This document shows, one piece after another, positions 52,499 to 57,116 of a stretch of DNA of 57,116 bases. The stretch lies in assembly GCA_014879835.1 (NCBI GenBank), contig JACSRJ010000176.1, forward strand, positions 1 through 57,116. The letters run 5' to 3'. Origin of the DNA: Anaerolinea sp. (GTDB lineage: Bacteria; Chloroflexota; Anaerolineae; Aggregatilineales; UBA2796). The number at the start of each line of letters is the position of its first letter. The stretch's first letter is position 1. The translations under genes were made by a program, and so were the position numbers. The notes under the pieces are model-generated. The model was not told the DNA's origin. It worked only from the letters and a program-made list of their open reading frames with translations, and ran no database searches.

Positions 52499-55400
52499 AT
52501 GGCGAACACTGGTAGACTTCCCTCTCTGACCAACCTGCGCTTGTTTGAAGAGCTGTGCGAGGCGGCATTGACCATCTTGCCCTGCACTGTCGCGTGGTTA
52601 TTCACCCTTGAAGATAAAGTCCTTGTCAGTCGTACCATCACATCCAGTAAGGGGACGGCCGCCGCGCAGGTTTTTTTGCGCCTGTACACTGGAAACTCAC
52701 CCGAACACCCCCGCTTGCCCCTTGATCCCACTGCCAATCCTATCAGTGCGGCCTTTGATAAAGGTGAACAGTGGATAAACTGCGATCTGGTGAATCTTTC
52801 TGTCCAACCCGGTGGAGAAACCCTCGCCCGTGCTCTCCGGCAGCTTTACCAGTCTCACATCCACTTTTTGCCCCTCAAACGAGAAAACCTGATGGGCATT
52901 CTGATTCTGACCACTGACCACCCTTACCCGATCCACGAGAAGCGTGCGGCAGATGTTCTCAACGCCATGATCATGCAAGGGGTGACCCGTATTGAGCACG
53001 ATCAACTGGTGCGTGACTTCACCCGTCGTGAAGAAGAAATGCGTGCAGAGCAGGCATTCCGCAAGATGGTTATGGACACCATGGGCGACAGCATGGTGAT
53101 TGTTGATCAGAATGCCAATATTATCTATGTCAATAACCGCCTGCTCAATATCAGTGGCTATATGCGGCGTGAACTTCAGGGGCAAAGCGCAGGGCAAATC
53201 TTTCACCCTGAGGGCCGTGAGCGGTTGGTGGAGAATCTTAAACATGGTGGGCGGGGCACCATCAACTTTTATCAAGAGTTGGTGACCAAAAGTGGCAAAG
53301 TGATTCCGGTGCAAATGTCCCGCACTTCTACCCCTCTGGTGGGTGGGGCTGTAGGCACCATCCTCGTCCTCACTGACCTCACCGAGGCGAAGGCGCGTGA
53401 GCATCTGTTAGAGCGGCAAGGTGAACGGTTGCGCGCCCTTAACCGCGCTGGACAAGCTTTTTCGGCCGCACTTTCTGCTGAAGATGTGGTCAAAAAACTG
53501 ATGCAGTTTGCCCCAGAAGCTGTTGAGTGCAGCAGCGTTGCCCTCCTTATGCCCAATAAGGAGCAAGGGGAAACTTTTGAAGTGGTTGCGGCTGAAGGGG
53601 CTCAGGCACGGGCTATGTTGGGCATGAGCATCGGCACCCACGAGGGTATTGCGGGGCAGGTGGTGCGGGATCGACGCTCGAAGCAGGTCTCCAAGATCGA
53701 AGCTGGGGAGACTTTTGTCCGTCCGGGAAACTCCATTCTGGCAGTGCCCCTTCTCAGCAGTGATCATGTCTTGGGTGTGCTGGAAGTGATCAACAAAAGT
53801 GAAGGCGCTTTCACTCAGGACGATATAGACACACTGGAGAATCTTGTCAGTACGGCTGCGGTCGCGCTGGAAAAAGCCCGCCTCTTTGATGAAACCCAGC
53901 GTCGGGTAAGCGAACTCAGCACGCTCCTTGAAGCCAGCGCCGCGGTCTCCTCCACCCTTGATATTCACAGCGTGTTGGAATTGATCAGCCGCGATCTCCG
54001 CGAGGCGTTAAAAGTGGCGCGCTGTTCCATTTCTGCGTGGGATCGAGAACGTAACAGCCTCTCGATCATCGCTGAGGCAAGCAACGCAGTTTGGGCACAG
54101 GGCGAAGGTCCAGATCGCCCTTTGGCCTCACTGCTTTTTGGGACGGGTATCTTGCGCACTGGACGGTCATTGGTCGCTCGTGCGAGAGATGCATCCCTGA
54201 ACCAGCGGGTGCGCGATTACCTCACCGCAATGGGCATGACCAGCGTTCTACTCAGCCCGATTCGTTTCGCCACAAACATGATCGGCATTGTGGAACTTTA
54301 CAAGACCAACGAGGTCTCACCTTTTTACCAAAACACACTCACCGCCGTTGAGGAGGTGATCAAAGAGTGGGAGACAGAACGTGCCGATCCCGTATCAGGC
54401 ATTACCAGTGACGAATTGACCGGATTATGTGTTGAATTGACCCGCGCCAGCAATTCCACATGGTGTGTTCTTTCGGTATGGGATGGCGAACTGCGTCGGG
54501 CGCGGGCAATCCGCGAAATCGGCTTTGCGGTTTGGGATGAGGGCGTTGGGGTGAGTCACCATCTTCAGGATTTCCCCACCATGGCCCGCAGCCTTCAGCA
54601 TGGAATGCCCATGACCTTGTACCTCTCACTACTGCGAGAAGATGGTAATGAACGCAGCCTGATGGCTCGAACCGGTGCTTATACAGGATTGATTACCCCT
54701 CTTATGGCGCGGGGTGAGTCTATCGGGTTGGTGAAGCTCCTCGACACCAGTGCCGACCGCACTTTTGATCTGGCTGAGATTTCACTGTGTCAGGGGATTG
54801 CCAATGTGGTTGCAAACGCCCTCGAAAATGCCCGTCTGTACCAGTCCCTTGAAAAACGCGCCGCAGACTTAGAAGCAGCCTACAGCGAACTCAAAGAGGC
54901 GGATGAACTGAAGGACAGCCTGTTCCAGAATATTTCTCACGAGATCAAAACGCCGCTTCACAAGATGCTTATGCAGATCGATCTGCTCACACAGGATTAT
55001 CTGGGCCCGGTCACCTCAGAGCAGCGCCAGAGCTTACAATCCCTCTCTGGTTGGGGGATGGAACTGGCAAAAATGGTCAATGATATTGTCTCGCTTCACT
55101 CCCTCAGTACCCAAAGTCTGACCTTCACCCCAGTACAGATGGAAATTGTGCTCCGATCCGTAGTAGAGCGCCTGCGCTACCGAGCGGCATTGGTCAAAAA
55201 GAACCTGATCCTCGATATTCAACCGGGGTTGCCTCCGGTGCGGGGAGATATGCAGGCGCTTTCAGATGCACTGGATCGGCTTATCGACAATGCGATCAAA
55301 TTCAGCCCGCAGGCAGATCGGATCGAGATCGGCGCACGCCTGCACGACAAAGAGACGATTATGGTCTTTGTTCATGACTACGGAATTGGAATTGCGCCTC

Positions 55401-55591
55401 AGGATCACGAACGCATCTTTAAGCGCGGATTCCAAGTGGACAAGGGTATCAATCGGCGTTTTGCAGGGATGGGTGTCGGCTTATCTTTAGTCAAACAAAC
55501 AGTCGAAGCTCATACAGGCAATATCTGGGTGGAAAGCGCTCTCGGTCAGGGTGCCACCTTCAAATTCACCCTGCCCAAAGTCGGACTATAG
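52499..55591 (+). CDS. Multi-GAF/PAS sensor histidine kinase
   Basis: A soluble sensor kinase of 1030 aa. In order: GAF-like domain (about 1-165), PAS (about 180-300, DQNANIIYVNNRLLNISGY), three further GAF domains (about 315-460, 475-620, 640-785), a coiled linker (about 785-805), HisKA with His814 (FQNISHEIKTPLHKM), and HATPase with LIDNAIKFSP, DYGIGIAPQDHERIFKRGF and GMGVGLSLVKQTVEAH. All catalytic motifs are present. The GAF domains probably bind small ligands or chromophores, but no bilin-type Cys is evident. No response regulator adjoins. The Shine-Dalgarno is weak. Confidence 0.92.
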   Translation: MANTGRLPSLTNLRLFEELCEAALTILPCTVAWLFTLEDKVLVSRTITSSKGTAAAQVFLRLYTGNSPEHPRLPLDPTANPISAAFDKGEQWINCDLVNLSVQPGGETLARALRQLYQSHIHFLPLKRENLMGILILTTDHPYPIHEKRAADVLNAMIMQGVTRIEHDQLVRDFTRREEEMRAEQAFRKMVMDTMGDSMVIVDQNANIIYVNNRLLNISGYMRRELQGQSAGQIFHPEGRERLVENLKHGGRGTINFYQELVTKSGKVIPVQMSRTSTPLVGGAVGTILVLTDLTEAKAREHLLERQGERLRALNRAGQAFSAALSAEDVVKKLMQFAPEAVECSSVALLMPNKEQGETFEVVAAEGAQARAMLGMSIGTHEGIAGQVVRDRRSKQVSKIEAGETFVRPGNSILAVPLLSSDHVLGVLEVINKSEGAFTQDDIDTLENLVSTAAVALEKARLFDETQRRVSELSTLLEASAAVSSTLDIHSVLELISRDLREALKVARCSISAWDRERNSLSIIAEASNAVWAQGEGPDRPLASLLFGTGILRTGRSLVARARDASLNQRVRDYLTAMGMTSVLLSPIRFATNMIGIVELYKTNEVSPFYQNTLTAVEEVIKEWETERADPVSGITSDELTGLCVELTRASNSTWCVLSVWDGELRRARAIREIGFAVWDEGVGVSHHLQDFPTMARSLQHGMPMTLYLSLLREDGNERSLMARTGAYTGLITPLMARGESIGLVKLLDTSADRTFDLAEISLCQGIANVVANALENARLYQSLEKRAADLEAAYSELKEADELKDSLFQNISHEIKTPLHKMLMQIDLLTQDYLGPVTSEQRQSLQSLSGWGMELAKMVNDIVSLHSLSTQSLTFTPVQMEIVLRSVVERLRYRAALVKKNLILDIQPGLPPVRGDMQALSDALDRLIDNAIKFSPQADRIEIGARLHDKETIMVFVHDYGIGIAPQDHERIFKRGFQVDKGINRRFAGMGVGLSLVKQTVEAHTGNIWVESALGQGATFKFTLPKVGL

Positions 55592-55703
55592 AGGGATGAG
55601 GGCTGTTCGGCGCTTAGGCCTCTGAGGTAAGGCAGAAGCAGCAGATTGGGAAGTCCCCACATATGATCAGTGTTCGCGTGGCCACCCCTCAGCTCACCCT
55701 CTC

Positions 55704-55741
55704 GGGCGATGCCCTCACCATTTGCACTCAGGGAATCGCCC
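55704..55741. repeat. Hairpin between convergent genes
   Basis: GGGCGAT with CCCT pairs with AGGG and ATCGCCC (11 bp with one internal mismatch each side). There is no T-run. Likely a REP-like or weak termination structure. Confidence 0.55.
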
Positions 55742-55775
55742 GTCGGTGACTTCCACACAGTGTTCTCTGCTCAGT

Positions 55776-56213
55776 CTATTTCACGGGACGCTTACTCCGC
55801 AGCCATTGAAAAGCCGCTTCACGGTTGGGGAACATCTCATTTTCGCGGATGCCGGGGCTGGTCCTCACAAAAATCCGGATCACACTGGTCACAATGCCAC
55901 TGGGCATAACGATTGCGACATAGCCTTTTAGCTCTGGGCGAAACATCCGAATTTGACGAAGCTGCTTCTGGGCATAGGGTGAAAGGGCTGCATGAGAGGT
56001 GGCAAAGTCGTTAATCGCCAAATATGGACGATTCAAATCCCATTCGATCATGGTTTGCTGCATCAGTGCATACGTTTTATCCACGGTCTCCCGAATCACA
56101 TTGTCAATGTCAAAGACCACGATCTGCCGATTGTCAAACCACTCTCGGCGCAGGTAAGGGGTAATCTGCTCAACAATTGGTTCAGTGCTTTGGGGTGAAG
56201 ATTCCACGTTCAT
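55776..56213 (-). CDS. Hypothetical protein, possibly STAS/SpoIIAA-like
   Basis: A cytoplasmic protein of 145 aa. Alternating beta/alpha character (RQIVVFDIDNVIRETVDKT, PYLAINDFATSHAAL, GYVAIVMPSGIVTSVIRIF, FPNREAAFQWLRS) resembles SpoIIAA/STAS-like single-domain proteins, but I cannot assign it with certainty. AGGAG lies six bases before the ATG. Convergent with the kinase gene. Confidence 0.65.
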   Translation of the reverse strand: MNVESSPQSTEPIVEQITPYLRREWFDNRQIVVFDIDNVIRETVDKTYALMQQTMIEWDLNRPYLAINDFATSHAALSPYAQKQLRQIRMFRPELKGYVAIVMPSGIVTSVIRIFVRTSPGIRENEMFPNREAAFQWLRSKRPVK

Positions 56214-56319
56214 GGTTACTCCTGACTACAGTTAAAAACGTACCGTGTGACGATTTACACCATTCACTTACACCATTCGCGGGACGGGAGGCCTTGATTC
56301 CTCTGCTCACTCCTTTTTG

Positions 56320-56946
56320 TTAAGGGGACACCACAGCCACAATCTCCGCCTCAAACTTGATACGACTGCTCATGATCGCCGTCGGAACATTCACCTCATA
56401 CTCATTTAAGTCCAGTTCGATAGTACCTTTGCCCTTCAGTATTCCATCCTTGATACTCAAAGTGATGGGCAGATCAAGAGGGCGTTTATGTCCGTGCAAC
56501 TCCAACGTGCCGATCAGAGTTAGACTGAGGGACTCCTCTGTCAGCGATACAATCTGGGTTGAATCGGCAGACACATAAGCGAACGGAAATACCTCGATCT
56601 CAAGGATGCTGCGGAGGGTATTTAGGAGTAGTCCGTTGGCCGCGGTGGCTGTGTTACCATCGATCACCATTTCCAACTTGACCCGAAACCCTTCACCTTC
56701 GGGCACAAGGGTCACGGTACGGCCTTTGAGCTTAAACTCGCCCGGAATTTGGGCAAAACCCAGCAGTCCTTGCCCAAAGGCAGTATAACGGAGGATTGAA
56801 CGTTCATTGTCAATCAGGTATCGAGGAGACTCCGGTACCACGGTAAAGGCGGATGTGGGCGTGAGTGTCGGACGTGGGGTTGGGGCGGGACGTGCTGCAC
56901 AGCCACTGATCAGCATAAGGATCACAAACGTCATGAGTCGGCGCAT
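56320..56946 (-). CDS. YceI-family lipoprotein
   Basis: A 208-aa secreted lipoprotein. The lipobox LISGC places the lipidated Cys at residue 16, followed by a Pro/Thr-rich stretch. The YceI beta-barrel domain (YLIDNERSILRYTAFGQGLL ... LTLIGTLELHGHKRPLDLPI ... TAIMSSRIKFEAE) is expected to bind a lipid or isoprenoid. AAGGTGAG lies five bases before the ATG. Confidence 0.9.
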   Translation of the reverse strand: MRRLMTFVILMLISGCAARPAPTPRPTLTPTSAFTVVPESPRYLIDNERSILRYTAFGQGLLGFAQIPGEFKLKGRTVTLVPEGEGFRVKLEMVIDGNTATAANGLLLNTLRSILEIEVFPFAYVSADSTQIVSLTEESLSLTLIGTLELHGHKRPLDLPITLSIKDGILKGKGTIELDLNEYEVNVPTAIMSSRIKFEAEIVAVVSP

Positions 56947-57005
56947 CGGCTCACCTTTTAGATGCCTCTGGTTAAATACCGCGAACCTAACGGTGAATAT
57001 CCTGA

Positions 57006-57116
57006 TTAGGGCTTACGCAGTTGAGTTTGTTTACCCCGTATTTATCAAAAGGGGCAGTTTGAGGGGGAAGTGTCGTGTCCTCTAACGTTAACCCCCAAAG
57101 AATCCGGCAACATCGT
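57006..57116. repeat. Left part of the MITE-like element
   Basis: Begins TTAGGGCTTACGCAGTTGAG; 57006-57081 is the inverted counterpart of 134-210. The last 35 bases (57082-57116) equal bases 1-35 exactly. The outer 15 bases resemble ends of transposable elements that begin TTAGG(A/G)CTTACGCA, as far as I recall. Confidence 0.7.

Noticed and set aside
1-57116. Circular plasmid hypothesis
   Set aside because: The 35-bp end overlap allows it, but the genes are core chromosomal ones and no replication or partition gene is seen. It is kept only as an alternative in the findings.

Overview
The window reads as bacterial chromosome, probably Chloroflexota of the Anaerolineae type. The basis is indirect: a membrane Ser/Thr kinase with nSTAND and WD40 domains, extracellular proteins on Pro/Thr-rich stalks, a lone Flp-type pilin, a sortase, a GAF-rich sensor kinase, and gene-poor gaps filled with GC-rich palindromic repeats. 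No marker allows a firmer placement. About 43 protein genes and one tRNA-Cys are supported. No CRISPR array, rRNA operon, prophage or intact transposase was found.

Layout. 1-5 kb: part of a repeat element, then a very large kinase/STAND/WD40 protein. 5-9.3 kb: CPBP-like membrane protein, Flp pilin with terminator, receiver-histidine kinase, MFS exporter. 9.4-12.2 kb: a two-gene cell-surface unit (C39-like peptidase with TPR, and an N-acetylmuramoyl-L-alanine amidase). 12.6-18.6 kb: ROK repressor and xylFGH sugar ABC transporter. 18.7-26.4 kb: tRNA-Cys, esterase, Ca2+-type P-ATPase, several small proteins, M19 dipeptidase and a DsbA-like oxidoreductase. 26.6-31.8 kb: anmK, an acetyltransferase, and a peptide-type ABC binding protein with two permeases. 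31.8-37.8 kb (minus strand): a tight operon of a spermidine-synthase-like protein, pepA, a DUF1461 protein and kynU, preceded by an RmlC-like cupin and a small membrane protein. 38.1-42.2 kb: an uncharacterised protein, PEP carboxylase and sortase. 42.5-47.6 kb (minus strand): dnaG-rpoD followed by an epimerase and a RAM-only Lrp-type protein. 47.9-50.1 kb: a degenerate PGI/PMI-type SIS protein and a class V aminotransferase. 50.4-57.1 kb: oxidoreductase, XRE/DUF2178 pair, multi-GAF histidine kinase, small protein, YceI lipoprotein and the other part of the repeat element.

Themes. Sugar uptake (ROK plus XylFGH) is the clearest regulated unit, with a strong promoter and an inverted repeat over its -10 box. 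Peptidoglycan turnover recurs: amidase, anmK next to a peptide importer, and M19 dipeptidase. Peptide and amino-acid breakdown is represented by PepA, kynureninase and the class V aminotransferase.

The two window ends share an exact 35-bp direct repeat and carry about 76-bp inverted repeats of each other. They look like two halves of one 286-bp MITE-like element, from two copies of a dispersed repeat or from a circular junction. I found no clearly new multi-gene system. The best leads are the MITE-like ends, an orphan DxD protein at 38.1 kb, the catalytically degenerate PGI/PMI protein beside dnaG, and an ATGTAT-TTGAA operator set at the XRE/DUF2178 promoter.
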